In this document: positions 1 through 8,981 of the stretch, piece by piece | How the letters are laid out: each line of letters begins with the position of its first letter | Position numbering within the stretch: position 1 is the first letter of the stretch | The notes under the pieces: generated by a model | Seen by the model: the letters and a program-made list of their open reading frames with translations, nothing else | Database searches by the model: none | Told to the model about the DNA's origin: nothing | Program-made: the position numbers and the translations under genes | Assembly: GCF_001465345.1 (NCBI RefSeq) | Contig: NZ_CP013655.1 | Coordinates: forward strand, 1,377,349 to 1,441,348 | Length of the DNA: 64,000 bases | DNA from: Enterococcus rotai | Lineage (GTDB): Bacteria > Bacillota > Bacilli > Lactobacillales > Enterococcaceae | Reading direction: 5' to 3'

Positions 1-38
1 AAGAATTAAATCAATTAATATGATTTCTAGGGGGGATT

Positions 39-404
39 TCATCTAGGTTTTTTGTTTTCTTGAAAAAGAATTGTACGAAAACATAAAGAAATTCTCAATT
101 TGAAATTGTAAAAGTTGCGAAACCCGTAAGCATGTATCTTCAACACTTTAATAGGATTATTTAAATATTCCAGTGCATTGTTTAATTCATTTTGGTACTT
201 CTTAAAAGTACCAATAGTTGTTTGATAATAGGTAGGAAGACGATGGAAATCTTCGTCTAATAGTGCATAAAATCGAGTGTACCTGAAAAGACTAGACAGA
301 CTCTTCTTTTGATTCGTTCCTTTTAAGCAAATTTCATTAGAAGTGATGGTTAAATCTAGAATATCTAAGGTTTCTTTGATAAGATTTTTCTTTTTTGAAT
401 GGTT
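39..404 (-). pseudogene. ISL3-family transposase remnant (C-terminal end)
   Basis: Read on the minus strand this stretch gives about 121 codons without a start, ending at the stop at 39-41. It contains the segment NNPIKVLKIHAYGFRNFYNF, which matches the typical C-terminal end of ISL3-family transposases (the INNKIK..KR.AYGYRNF block near the end of the DDE domain). In-frame stops occur just upstream (405-407), and the N-terminal two thirds of a normal transposase of about 430 residues is absent. This is a decayed insertion-sequence fragment. No terminal inverted repeat or target duplication was recognised, so the element boundaries are unknown. Confidence 0.72.
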
Positions 405-407
405 TTA

Positions 408-632
408 GACGACTTAATTCTAAAGGATATCAGGGCGGTTTCTCCATTATTTTACATTAAAAAAGATGCCAGTGATTTCTCACCAACATAAGAAAGTATA
501 GAGCCAGATTTTGGTAAGAAGCATCTTAAATTCAACAAAGTAATTTTTTTTCGAATCTAACCAAAATCTGACCATTAAATTAGTATGATAGATTTGATCA
601 GGAACAAAGAAGTATAAATTGGAGGAAACAAG
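408..632. other. intergenic region upstream of the ABC operon
   Basis: No gene was found. The sequence holds an inverted pair CAGATTTTGGT (505-515) / ACCAAAATCTG (560-570), and an aagatgc (468-474) / gcatctt (520-526) pair. These could be IS debris or an operator for the gene starting at 633. No convincing sigma-A promoter was identified. Confidence 0.4.
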
Positions 633-2015
633 ATGAGTTTTTTTAAAAGAGCACTAATCAGTATATGGCAAAGAAAAGGACGAACGTCCTTGTTTTTAGG
701 ATTATTTTTAATTGTCTTTCTATTGATTTTGTCTGGTTTTGCGATACAGCAATCAGCAGAAAAAAGTAAAGTTGATGCGCGAAAACAATTAGGCGCCGAA
801 GTTCGTTTGAAAAGAGATAATGAAAAGATCAAAGAAGCATTATTGAGTGGGAATAATAGTATAAAACCACTTTCAAGAGAAACGATTGATAATATTAGTA
901 GCTTACCTCAAATAAAAAGTGTCCAGTTAGGTGGAGAAGCCAGCGCTGCTAAAGGAGACTTGAAAAGTGTAGCAGCGACAGCAAGTAGTACGGATAATGC
1001 TATGAACCCTAATTTAGCTGGGAATTATAACGAAAATCAAAAACCAACATTCCGCTTATATGGAACAAATGCATTATTGAAAACAACTGATTTTAAAAAT
1101 CATGATTCTAAATTAATTGATGGGGAAGGAATCACGGATAAAACACCAGAAAATTCAGCTGTTGTTGAACAAACTTTTGCTGAAAATAACCAGTTAAAAG
1201 TAGGGGATAAATTTAAACTTACTGGATTTTCATTAGATGGTAATGGAAATAACATAGAGTATCAGGTGGTCGGGATTTACAAAACAGATAAAGTAACATC
1301 TGCGCTCGATCAAATGTATGAAATGGCTCAACCTGAAAACCAAATTTATGTAGATATAAAATCATTTGTAAAAACAAGTGATCAGGCAAATATAGAGGAT
1401 GTAACCTTTTACTTAAATGATCCTATGCAAGTGGAACATTTTGTGAAAGATGCAGAAAAGAAAATGCCTGCTGAGGGGAATTTTTATAAACTAGATTCGT
1501 ATACAGAACAGTATAAGCAAATGATTGGTCCTATCGAAAAAATGTCTGCTTTTAGTTCGATCATGATTAAAGTTATTGTAATAGCTGGCGGTTTGATTTT
1601 AACCTTCTTATCATTATTGTCTATTCGTGACAGGAAAAAAGAAGTTGGAATTTTACTTTCATTAGGAGAAACTAAAATGAAAGTAATCGTCCAATTAGTG
1701 ACGGAAATCGTCATCATCGGTCTCATTTCTTTTGCATTATCCGTGACAATCGTCCAAATTTCAGGTCAAACAGCCGCTAACGCCATGTTATCAAAACAAG
1801 TGGCAGAATCAGAACAGGTTGTGCCGACTGAAGACGAGTATGGGGAAGAAATTAAAACGGTAGAACCTGTCGACCAAATGGAGCTGCAATTGAATTCAAC
1901 TGTGGTTACACAAGCAGCCGGTTTAGGTTTTCTACTAATCGTCCTTACAACGCTTGTACCAAGTATCATGATTGCTAGAACAGATCCTAAAGACCTGTTC
2001 GCTCAAAAAGAGTAG
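633..2015 (+). CDS. FtsX/MacB-type ABC transporter permease
   Basis: A 460-residue membrane protein with an N-terminal membrane segment (about residues 18-40), a large extracytoplasmic domain (about 40-305) and three C-terminal membrane segments (about 310-332, 350-375 and 428-450). This is the MacB/FtsX topology. The start is supported by an aattggaggaaac Shine-Dalgarno just upstream. The ATPase partner follows after 16 nt, so the two form one exporter or stress-response transporter. The length is well below that of BceB-type bacitracin permeases (over 600 residues), so a Bce-type detoxification pump is less likely than a MacB-like peptide or lipid exporter. The response regulator and kinase downstream may control it, but they are separated by a strong terminator. 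The substrate is unknown. Confidence 0.85.
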   Translation: MSFFKRALISIWQRKGRTSLFLGLFLIVFLLILSGFAIQQSAEKSKVDARKQLGAEVRLKRDNEKIKEALLSGNNSIKPLSRETIDNISSLPQIKSVQLGGEASAAKGDLKSVAATASSTDNAMNPNLAGNYNENQKPTFRLYGTNALLKTTDFKNHDSKLIDGEGITDKTPENSAVVEQTFAENNQLKVGDKFKLTGFSLDGNGNNIEYQVVGIYKTDKVTSALDQMYEMAQPENQIYVDIKSFVKTSDQANIEDVTFYLNDPMQVEHFVKDAEKKMPAEGNFYKLDSYTEQYKQMIGPIEKMSAFSSIMIKVIVIAGGLILTFLSLLSIRDRKKEVGILLSLGETKMKVIVQLVTEIVIIGLISFALSVTIVQISGQTAANAMLSKQVAESEQVVPTEDEYGEEIKTVEPVDQMELQLNSTVVTQAAGLGFLLIVLTTLVPSIMIARTDPKDLFAQKE

Positions 2016-2031
2016 AGGGAGAAATTAATAC

Positions 2032-2697
2032 ATGAATTTACAATTGAAAGATATCACGTATTCATATAAAGAAGGCATCCAAGAATATAAAGTCTTGGAC
2101 AACATTAACTATACATTTGAACCTGGTAATTTTTATACAATTATGGGACCTTCAGGTGCGGGGAAAACAACACTTCTGTCAATTGCTTCAGGATTAACAA
2201 CACCTGTTGAAGGAAGTATTAGCTATCAAGGTGAAAACATTTATGAAATGGGCATCACGAAATACCGTAAAAAATTTACATCCATTATTTTTCAAGCGTA
2301 CAATTTAATTCCCTATATGACAGCTTTTCAAAATGTGAAAATTGGTATGGAAATCAAAAATCAACAGGTTGACCATATCAATAACTATGTAAAAGAGAAA
2401 CTGAAATCTGTGGGAATCACAGAGGAGTTAATGCATAAAAATGTCATGAAATTAAGTGGGGGACAACAACAAAGAGTAGCAGTAGCTAGAGCATTATCAG
2501 CAGATTCACCACTGATTTTTGCAGATGAACCTACAGGGAATTTAGATAATGTGACGTCTAAAGGGATCATTGAGATGCTAAAAGAACTTGCCTTACTAGA
2601 GAAAAAATGTGTGATCATGGTAACCCATGACTTAGAAATAGCCAAACAAGCGGATATCAGTCTGATTTTAAAAGAAAACAAGCTCCAATCAATGTGA
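2032..2697 (+). CDS. ABC transporter ATP-binding protein (MacB/LolD type)
   Basis: A 221-residue nucleotide-binding domain with all the expected motifs: Walker A GPSGAGKTT (39-47), Q-loop Q88, signature LSGGQQ (141-146), Walker B LIFADEP (161-167), and switch histidine H199 in VTHD. The length is normal for LolD/MacB-type ATPases. It lies 16 nt after the FtsX-type permease and has its own SD (gagggag), so the pair is surely co-transcribed. It would power conformational work or export by the permease at the inner face of the membrane. No accessory membrane-fusion protein is encoded beside it. Confidence 0.92.
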   Translation: MNLQLKDITYSYKEGIQEYKVLDNINYTFEPGNFYTIMGPSGAGKTTLLSIASGLTTPVEGSISYQGENIYEMGITKYRKKFTSIIFQAYNLIPYMTAFQNVKIGMEIKNQQVDHINNYVKEKLKSVGITEELMHKNVMKLSGGQQQRVAVARALSADSPLIFADEPTGNLDNVTSKGIIEMLKELALLEKKCVIMVTHDLEIAKQADISLILKENKLQSM

Positions 2698-2721
2698 GGT
2701 GAAAGCAAAATGAATTGAGTT

Positions 2722-2786
2722 AAAAGTCGTTTTGTCGTGGTTATATACAGTATCTTACTGTATATAACCACGAGTTAACGACTTTT
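2722..2786 (+). terminator. strong intrinsic terminator after the ABC pair
   Basis: A 17-bp perfect inverted repeat (2736-2752 / 2756-2772, 3-nt loop) is nested inside an outer aaaagtcgtt (2722-2731) / aacgactttt (2777-2786) pair and is followed by a T-rich run. It separates the ABC operon from the two-component operon. Confidence 0.85.
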
Positions 2787-2907
2787 ATTTTACTGTTTCA
2801 TTCAATTTTACATTAAAAAGTTATACATTTTTCATAAACCAATCAATCTTTCGAAAATAAAGTATGCTATTGTTATTTATAGTAAGATTTTTCAGGAGGT
2901 TTATGGT

Positions 2908-3612
2908 ATGCGATTACTTGTCGTTGAAGATGATGTTTTATTGGGGGACGGATTATGTATGGGTTTGAGAAAAAAAGGATACGCTGTAGATAAAGCAACA
3001 GATGGCTTTCAAGCATTAGACATGATTGAAGTCACTGAATATGATTTGATTATTTTAGATTTATCTTTGCCCAATATGAGTGGCTTTGAAGTGTTAGAAA
3101 AGGTGCGCAAGAATGATCTAGCAGTAAGAATCTTGATTTTGTCGGCAAAAAGTTTTGTTGAAGATAAAATCAAAGGCTTGGACATGGGGGCAAATGATTA
3201 TTTAACAAAACCATTTGATTTTTTTGAATTAGATGCTAGAATCCGAAATTTATTAAGACAGAAAATCAGTATAGAAGAAACCGTCATATATTATGGACAG
3301 ATCAGCTTAGATTCTTCGAAGCGAGTTGTGAAGGTAGGAGAAACCCCAGTCAAGTTGACGAGAAAAGAGTTTGGAATTTTAGAGTATCTAATCAAACATC
3401 CAGAAGAAGTTTTTTCGGCGGAAAAACTTATGGAACATGTTTGGGATGGTGATGTGGATTTATTCTCTAATACCTTTAAATATCATATGTATTCACTAAG
3501 AAAAAAAGTAGCGGACTTTGATCAAAATGCTGCTGGTATGATTCAGACGATTAGAGGGGTTGGGTATTGTTTATCAGCTAAGTATGTTCAAGAAGGGACG
3601 TGTGATGAGTGA
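2908..3612 (+). CDS. OmpR/PhoB-family response regulator
   Basis: A 234-residue response regulator. The N-terminal receiver has the acidic pocket E7-D8-D9, phosphoacceptor D51, S79 and K101. The C-terminal half (about 125-225) is an OmpR-type winged helix ending in IQTIRGVGYCL. The start follows caggaggttt. Its last codons overlap the GTG start of the sensor kinase (GTGA overlap), so the two are translationally coupled. It probably binds DNA to regulate transport or envelope genes; the adjacent ABC operon is the natural target candidate. The signal is unknown. Confidence 0.93.
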   Translation: MRLLVVEDDVLLGDGLCMGLRKKGYAVDKATDGFQALDMIEVTEYDLIILDLSLPNMSGFEVLEKVRKNDLAVRILILSAKSFVEDKIKGLDMGANDYLTKPFDFFELDARIRNLLRQKISIEETVIYYGQISLDSSKRVVKVGETPVKLTRKEFGILEYLIKHPEEVFSAEKLMEHVWDGDVDLFSNTFKYHMYSLRKKVADFDQNAAGMIQTIRGVGYCLSAKYVQEGTCDE

Positions 3613-4733
3613 GTTTACAAAAACAAATCACCTTATTAGTTAGCGGAATATTAACCAGTATGCTGTTGATTATGCTGATGTTTTCAGTGTCAGGTGCAAA
3701 CAAAAACTTTACGGTAGAACGACTAACACAAATCGATCCGCGGTTTACAGATTCAACTATGGAAAATAATATACCGACAGATGTCAATAAAGAAGATGTC
3801 GAATTAAACCATATGCTGGCCAAAGCCAGAATAGCTTTTTCTTCAAACATTATGCTTGTTTGGCTAGTATTGATAATCATTGGTACGTTGATCACTTATA
3901 AGCTAGTGGGCAAAAGCTTGCAATCACTCGTCAATCTTCAAAAGACGATGGAAAATTTGGATACTGGAAATATTGGTAAACAAATTAGCCTGGATGAGAA
4001 ACAGCCCCGAGAAGTTCAAGCATTAAGCTTGAGCTATAATGAAATGACTGCTCGTTTAGATGAATCTTTCCTGAAACAAAAAAACTTCGTTCATAATGCT
4101 GCACATGAATTAAAAACCCCCTTAGCGGTAATTATTACATACACACAACTACTTCAAATGAACGCAGCTGAAGCGGATTTGGAACATAAAAAAATGACAG
4201 AGGCAATTTTATCTAGCTGCGATAAATTATCAAAAACGCAAGAACAACTGCTGTTATTAGCTAATGATAACCTACTACAATTGACAGATACTATCGATGC
4301 TCAATACTTAATCAACGAGTTATTCAACGAACTTAAATCTCATGCAATTGACAAAGGAATGGTTTTGAAAAATAACAATTCAAAAAATTACTCATTTAAA
4401 GGCAACAAAGTGATGCTAAGTGTGGCCTTAAAAAATTTAATTGAAAATGCGATTAAATATGGAGAAGCTGATTCAGAGATTACAGTTTTTACAAGAGTTA
4501 GTGCTAAACAAATTTACTTTGAAGTCAAAAATCAGGGACAGGAAATCACAGAAGCGGAAATTGACCGCATCTTTGAACCGTTTTATCGAGGGGAAAAAAA
4601 TACAAATCAAATTATCGGAAATGGGTTAGGTTTATCTTTGGTGAAAAAAATAGTTGAAGATCACGGAGGTGAAGTGTTTTGTAAGCCTCAGGGGAAAGAA
4701 GTTCTTTTTTCCTTTTCCATACCAGTACATTGA
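3609..4733 (+). CDS. sensor histidine kinase, HAMP type
   Basis: A 374-residue membrane kinase starting at GTG within the stop codon of the response regulator. It has two membrane helices (about 8-27 and 79-98) enclosing an extracytoplasmic loop of about 50 residues, then a HAMP-like linker, a HisKA domain with phospho-acceptor H166 in AAHELKTPL, and a HATPase_c domain with N-box NLIENAIKYG and G-box GNGLGLSLVKK. The short external loop suggests sensing at or near the membrane, as in peptide or envelope-stress kinases. It phosphorylates the regulator encoded just upstream. Confidence 0.92.
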   Translation: MSLQKQITLLVSGILTSMLLIMLMFSVSGANKNFTVERLTQIDPRFTDSTMENNIPTDVNKEDVELNHMLAKARIAFSSNIMLVWLVLIIIGTLITYKLVGKSLQSLVNLQKTMENLDTGNIGKQISLDEKQPREVQALSLSYNEMTARLDESFLKQKNFVHNAAHELKTPLAVIITYTQLLQMNAAEADLEHKKMTEAILSSCDKLSKTQEQLLLLANDNLLQLTDTIDAQYLINELFNELKSHAIDKGMVLKNNNSKNYSFKGNKVMLSVALKNLIENAIKYGEADSEITVFTRVSAKQIYFEVKNQGQEITEAEIDRIFEPFYRGEKNTNQIIGNGLGLSLVKKIVEDHGGEVFCKPQGKEVLFSFSIPVH

Positions 4734-5051
4734 TTCATAAATTGTCATAGAGGAGTAGCCCGATTTGTAAACGTTAACTTGGTGATAGAGGGATGTATTC
4801 ATGATAATGTTTCGAAGTAAGTTGATTTCTTATTAATTAAGTTATGAAATAATAAATATAAAGGCAAAATAAGATTCTTTAGTAAAAAATGTGTAGACAA
4901 CATGTTTTGAGTATCGTTAATAAATAGTCAATGTGAGATTTGTCTATCCCACACGAATCATTAACAATCCCTAAAAATACCTCAAAGCCTTATATTTTCA
5001 ATGAATTTTTTGGTATGATGAACCTATCTAAAAAAAAGTGAGGAAAAAAAC
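4734..5051. other. intergenic region upstream of tetR
   Basis: No gene was found. A possible catabolite-responsive element TGTAAACGTTAACT (4766-4779) matches 13 of 14 positions of the Gram-positive WGWAARCGYTWWMA consensus. Half-sites TAGACA (about 4894) and TGTCTA (about 4939) recur as TGTCTA before the oleate hydratase gene. A TATGAT box at 5014-5019 may be the -10 of the tetR gene, but no good -35 was seen. Confidence 0.4.
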
Positions 5052-5627
5052 ATGAGCGAATCACAAATAACCAAAAAAGCTATTTCTGCTGCATTGATTG
5101 AATTATGCGGTCGAAAATTGTTCAGTAAGATCAGCGTCCAAGATATCACCAAAGAAGTCGGTTTAAATCGCCAAACGTTCTATTATCACTTTACTGATAA
5201 ACAAGATCTATTACGCTGGATTTATACCCACGATGCATTGATTTATTTAGACTCTCCAGATGTTTCTATCGATAATTGGGAAGAACAAGCGCTAAAAATG
5301 TTAAAAGCAATCCAATCAAAAAGTGATTTTTACTATAATACAGTCAGTTCGGATTCAGATATTTTAAGAGCCTGTTTTTCAACGATCACGAATAAACTGT
5401 TTATTAACTTGTTCGACCAAATGGATAAAGAAAATCAGCTGCTTCCAGAAGATAAAATTTTCTATGCCCGTTTCTTTTCCTATGGTTGTAGCGGTGTGTT
5501 GATCGATTGGATTCTTGGTGGTTATAAAGAATCACCGTTAGAGATCGCGACACAGCTTTTCAGATTAGCTAAAGATACTGAATTTTTCTCTTATCGTTTA
5601 TACGCCCAAGAAAACGAACTATTGTGA
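5052..5627 (+). CDS. TetR/AcrR-family regulator
   Basis: A 191-residue regulator with an N-terminal helix-turn-helix (about residues 10-55; VQDITKEVGLNRQTFYYHF) and a C-terminal ligand domain of the type found in DhaS-like TetR proteins. The SD gtgagg lies 9 nt before the ATG. It stands 108 nt upstream of, and in the same direction as, the oleate hydratase gene, so regulation of that gene by a fatty acid-type effector is a reasonable inference. Repeated TGTCTA half-sites before both genes could be its operator. Confidence 0.88.
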   Translation: MSESQITKKAISAALIELCGRKLFSKISVQDITKEVGLNRQTFYYHFTDKQDLLRWIYTHDALIYLDSPDVSIDNWEEQALKMLKAIQSKSDFYYNTVSSDSDILRACFSTITNKLFINLFDQMDKENQLLPEDKIFYARFFSYGCSGVLIDWILGGYKESPLEIATQLFRLAKDTEFFSYRLYAQENELL

Positions 5628-5735
5628 CAAATTGTTGATAGTGTCTAAAAAGAAGACGGAATGATAATGCTATCACAAGACTTTTATGGAGAATCGTTGT
5701 ACGCTAGGTTCATAAATTGAATCGGAGGGATTCTC

Positions 5736-7430
5736 ATGAAAAAAAGACATATTGGATTAGCAGCAGCAGGTGCATTAGGTGCCGCTTACCTTGCTAAAAA
5801 AGTATCCGCTGAAAAGAAAGTAGAAAAAGTTGCTGAAATCGAAGAAGAAATCAATAGTCGCTATTATGGAGATAAACAGGTCTACTTAATCGGTGGGGGA
5901 ATTGCCACAATGGCTGCAGCAGCCTACTTGATTCGTGATGCTAATTTTTGTGGAAAAAATATCCATGTGATTGAAGGCATGAAAATTCTCGGCGGAAGCA
6001 ATGATGGGATCGGTACCAATGAAAAAGGCTTTGTCGCTCGTGGGGGGCGGATGTTAAATGAAGAAACGTACGAAAACTTCTGGGAATTATTTAGCAGCAT
6101 TCCATCATTAGAATGGCCTGATCACAGTGTGACGGATGAAATTTTAAATTTTGACCATTTACATCCAACACATGCGCAAGCACGTTTAGTGACAAAAGAT
6201 CAAGAAATCCTTGATGCTCATACAATGGGCTTTGATAATGAAGACCGCTTAGCGATGACAAAATTATTAGCTGCCTCAGAAGACAGTTTAGATGGTGTAA
6301 CAATTGAAGAATGGTTTGGACCACATTTCTTTGAAACAAATTTTTGGTATATGTGGCAAACAACATTTGCCTTCCAAAAATGGAGCAGTGCCTTTGAATT
6401 ACGTCGTTATATGAACCGAATGATTTTAGAATTTTCTCGAATTGATACATTAGAAGGCGTTACTCGTACACCTCTAAATCAATACGATAGTGTGATTTTA
6501 CCTTTGAAATCATTTTTAGAAAAACATGGGGTCGATTTTACCTTGAATGAAGATGTAGTCGATTTAGAATTCAAACCAGGTTCTGAAATCACGGTTACTG
6601 CGTTGAAACTTGGAAATGGAGAAACAATCGAGCTAAATGAAGAAGATGTTGTAATCATGACCAACGGAACGATGACAGATAGTTCAACAGAAGGTGATTG
6701 GAGCACTCCAGCACCAGAAGTGACAGAAGAATCTCGTTCGGCACGACTATGGCGCAATATTGCCAAGAAAAAAGCTGGATTAGGTAATCCTGAACCATTC
6801 TTTGGCCATGAAGCTGAGACCAATTGGGAAAGCTTTACAGTTACCTGCCGTGGGGATAAATTATTAAAACGTATTGAAGAGTTTTCTGGCAACATTCCAG
6901 GCTCAGGTGCTTTGATGACATTAAAAGATTCAAGCTGGTTAATGAGTACCGTTGTGGCAGCGCAACCCCATTTTAAAAACCAGGATCCTGATACGACAAT
7001 TTTCTGGGGTTACGGCATTTACACAGATAAAGTCGGCGATTATGTGAAAAAACCAATGCGTGATTGTACTGGGGAAGAAATTTTGTACGAATGGATTTGC
7101 CAAATGGGGTGGCAAGCAGATTGGGATGAAATCGTTAAAGATGTGGTGAATGTGATTCCTGCCTACATGCCATACATTGATGCACAATTCCAACCACGTA
7201 AAATGACAGACCGCCCTCAAGTGGTTCCTGAAAATAGTACGAACTTTGCCATGGTCAGCCAATTTGTGGAAATTCCGAAAGATATGGTCTTTACAGAAGA
7301 ATATTCAGTACGGGCTGCTCGAATCGCGGTTTATACGCTATTCGATATTAACAAGGAAATTATCCCTGTAACGCCTTATAATCGTGATCCTAAAGTATTA
7401 GCAAAAGCGGCACAAACGATGTTTAGATAA
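5736..7430 (+). CDS. ohyA: oleate hydratase / MCRA-family flavoprotein
   Basis: A 564-residue member of the myosin-cross-reactive-antigen family. FAD-dependent members hydrate cis-9 double bonds of unsaturated fatty acids to 10-hydroxy acids, detoxifying host or environmental fatty acids. Seen: dinucleotide-binding IGGGIATMAAA (52-62), E80 at the end of the second strand, GG at 86-87, and the RGGR block (102-105). Characterised members commonly have Glu after RGGR; here M106 follows. The N-terminus has an extra 45 residues with a small hydrophobic alanine-rich stretch, perhaps membrane-associating. The start has SD cggagg. The TetR gene upstream is the likely regulator, and a terminator follows. 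Confidence 0.92.
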   Translation: MKKRHIGLAAAGALGAAYLAKKVSAEKKVEKVAEIEEEINSRYYGDKQVYLIGGGIATMAAAAYLIRDANFCGKNIHVIEGMKILGGSNDGIGTNEKGFVARGGRMLNEETYENFWELFSSIPSLEWPDHSVTDEILNFDHLHPTHAQARLVTKDQEILDAHTMGFDNEDRLAMTKLLAASEDSLDGVTIEEWFGPHFFETNFWYMWQTTFAFQKWSSAFELRRYMNRMILEFSRIDTLEGVTRTPLNQYDSVILPLKSFLEKHGVDFTLNEDVVDLEFKPGSEITVTALKLGNGETIELNEEDVVIMTNGTMTDSSTEGDWSTPAPEVTEESRSARLWRNIAKKKAGLGNPEPFFGHEAETNWESFTVTCRGDKLLKRIEEFSGNIPGSGALMTLKDSSWLMSTVVAAQPHFKNQDPDTTIFWGYGIYTDKVGDYVKKPMRDCTGEEILYEWICQMGWQADWDEIVKDVVNVIPAYMPYIDAQFQPRKMTDRPQVVPENSTNFAMVSQFVEIPKDMVFTEEYSVRAARIAVYTLFDINKEIIPVTPYNRDPKVLAKAAQTMFR

Positions 7431-7445
7431 AAAATATTCCGTTTT

Positions 7446-7488
7446 AGAGTAAAAGATAAGTGTTGATTTATCTTTTACTCTTTTTTTC
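7446..7488 (+). terminator. intrinsic terminator after oleate hydratase
   Basis: A 14-bp perfect stem agagtaaaagataa (7446-7459) / ttatcttttactct (7468-7481) is followed by a T run. Confidence 0.85.
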
Positions 7489-7692
7489 GCAATTAAACGA
7501 TAACGAATCCGTGGCTGCTGTATACGTTGGATATTGAGAATAACTAAGACGCTATATAGTATAAATTGCCTAGAAAAATCTCAGTCTTTAGATGGATGTT
7601 TCCCTTGTGAAAAAAACGTATACTTGAAAAGTAGAGAAACGACAAAGAAAAAATCCACTAGATAAAGTCAAAAGAGATTGGGGAAATGGAAC

Positions 7693-7914
7693 ATGAAACA
7701 TTTATTTAAAACAGTTGTGTTTGAGATGAGTCTGTATTATGGAGTACTAGCAGTTGTGTTGCCGTTAATTTATGCAGTGACGTATCACGTCTCTTATCTA
7801 TCTGTTTTTAGCGCTGAATGGTTTGCTGTGACAGTGTTCATGTATCCAGTTGTACTTGTCTTGTCAGCAATTCGTTATGGCTATGGACGTATGAGAAAGA
7901 CTAGTCACTTCTAA
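7693..7914 (+). CDS. small membrane protein of unknown function
   Basis: A 73-residue protein with two hydrophobic segments (about residues 14-30 and 38-60) and a basic C-terminus. I prefer ATG 7693 (GGGG upstream) to the in-frame TTG at 7678, because the later start gives a conventional MKHLFK N-terminus. No family was recognised. It stands alone between two terminators. Confidence 0.6.
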   Translation: MKHLFKTVVFEMSLYYGVLAVVLPLIYAVTYHVSYLSVFSAEWFAVTVFMYPVVLVLSAIRYGYGRMRKTSHF

Positions 7915-7925
7915 ATAAAATTGAA

Positions 7926-7966
7926 AAAAGCTAGGACAGGAGTACTCACTTCCATCCTAGCTTATT
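7926..7966. terminator. bidirectional terminator
   Basis: Stem aagctagga (7928-7936) / tcctagctt (7955-7963), flanked by A-rich and T-rich tracts, lies between the convergent small membrane gene and the sortase gene. Confidence 0.75.
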
Positions 7967-7974
7967 TTGAAATT

Positions 7975-8712
7975 CTATAAGGTTAATTGTTCCATATTAA
8001 ACGCATCTGTCATCGCTTGTGTGGCTTTTTTCATTGGTGTGACTGATTCTAATTCACCTTGAACAGCGATTCGTGTTGTCGCATACATATCACCACATGT
8101 AATCAATGTGATCATTTTTTTACCAGGAACATCATCAATCAACTCTACACGTGAAGGATCGATTTTTTCAACATAAGTAATTTTATATGTATAAACATTG
8201 TTTAAATCAGTCGTATAAATCAATTCTCCTGGTTTTGAATATTCCAATGGTGAAAATAAAGAAATCATGTCTTGTACACGGTGACTGGCAAGAGCGTAAT
8301 TCCCTTTACCCATTTCTTGGTCAGGTTTCATCGTTCCAGCGCCAGTTAGCAAGACCACATTGTCCAATCCTCTAAAGATCGGCAAGTTGATTTTGACATC
8401 GGGGAGTGCAACTGCACCTACAACAGGTAGATTTTTATTGGCAAGCTGAGCTTTTAAGACAGCTTCCGTACTCAAAGATTCAACTGCGGCAAAATCAAAA
8501 GAAGTATCCGTCTGATTATTTTTTGCAACAATTTCAGGTGTTAACTTCTCTACGGCATATTCTTTTCCGTTTTGCTGAATCAACCAATTTCTGATTTGGG
8601 TATTAAAGACCAGTGCTAAACCAACAATCAATAATAAAAATAGGAAGATATTAATCAGCCAATTTCTTTTTCTTGATTTTTTCTTTTTAGGGCGTTCTTT
8701 TCTTGAGGCCAT
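7975..8712 (-). CDS. srtA: class A sortase
   Basis: A 245-residue membrane-anchored transpeptidase. It has a basic N-terminus (RKERPKKKKSRKR), one membrane anchor (about 18-37), then the sortase barrel with catalytic H144 (ASHR), C206 in TLITCGD and R214 (TTRI). The TLxTC motif and type II N-anchored topology fit the housekeeping class A enzyme that attaches LPXTG proteins to peptidoglycan. I chose the ATG at 8712 because aaaggagg lies just upstream; the 13-residue upstream extension has no SD. Substrates in this window could include the LPRTG protein at 46386 and possibly the LPHLG protein at 52461. It is transcribed alone. Confidence 0.92.
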   Translation of the reverse strand: MASRKERPKKKKSRKRNWLINIFLFLLLIVGLALVFNTQIRNWLIQQNGKEYAVEKLTPEIVAKNNQTDTSFDFAAVESLSTEAVLKAQLANKNLPVVGAVALPDVKINLPIFRGLDNVVLLTGAGTMKPDQEMGKGNYALASHRVQDMISLFSPLEYSKPGELIYTTDLNNVYTYKITYVEKIDPSRVELIDDVPGKKMITLITCGDMYATTRIAVQGELESVTPMKKATQAMTDAFNMEQLTL

Positions 8713-8981
8713 AAGCTTCCTCCTTTTTTTATTAAGTGTATCATAAATCAAAATGAAACCCTAGCTTAAAATCTTTATTTTTTTATAAATATGATTATTT
8801 AAAAGGAACCTTAAAAATATAGCAGTTGCACACTATTTTTTTACAGATATCCGTTATCTTCTCTAGAAAGTGGGCAGTTTTTAACTCTTTGTAACTGAAT
8901 CTTAAAATAAAAGACACAAGCTTTTCTTTACAAAATATTGTAGAATGTAAGAGAAGACAATTGACGGGGGTGATGGAACAA

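Noticed and set aside
6091-7262. Several open frames opposite the oleate hydratase gene
   Set aside because: Antisense shadows without SD or recognisable domains.
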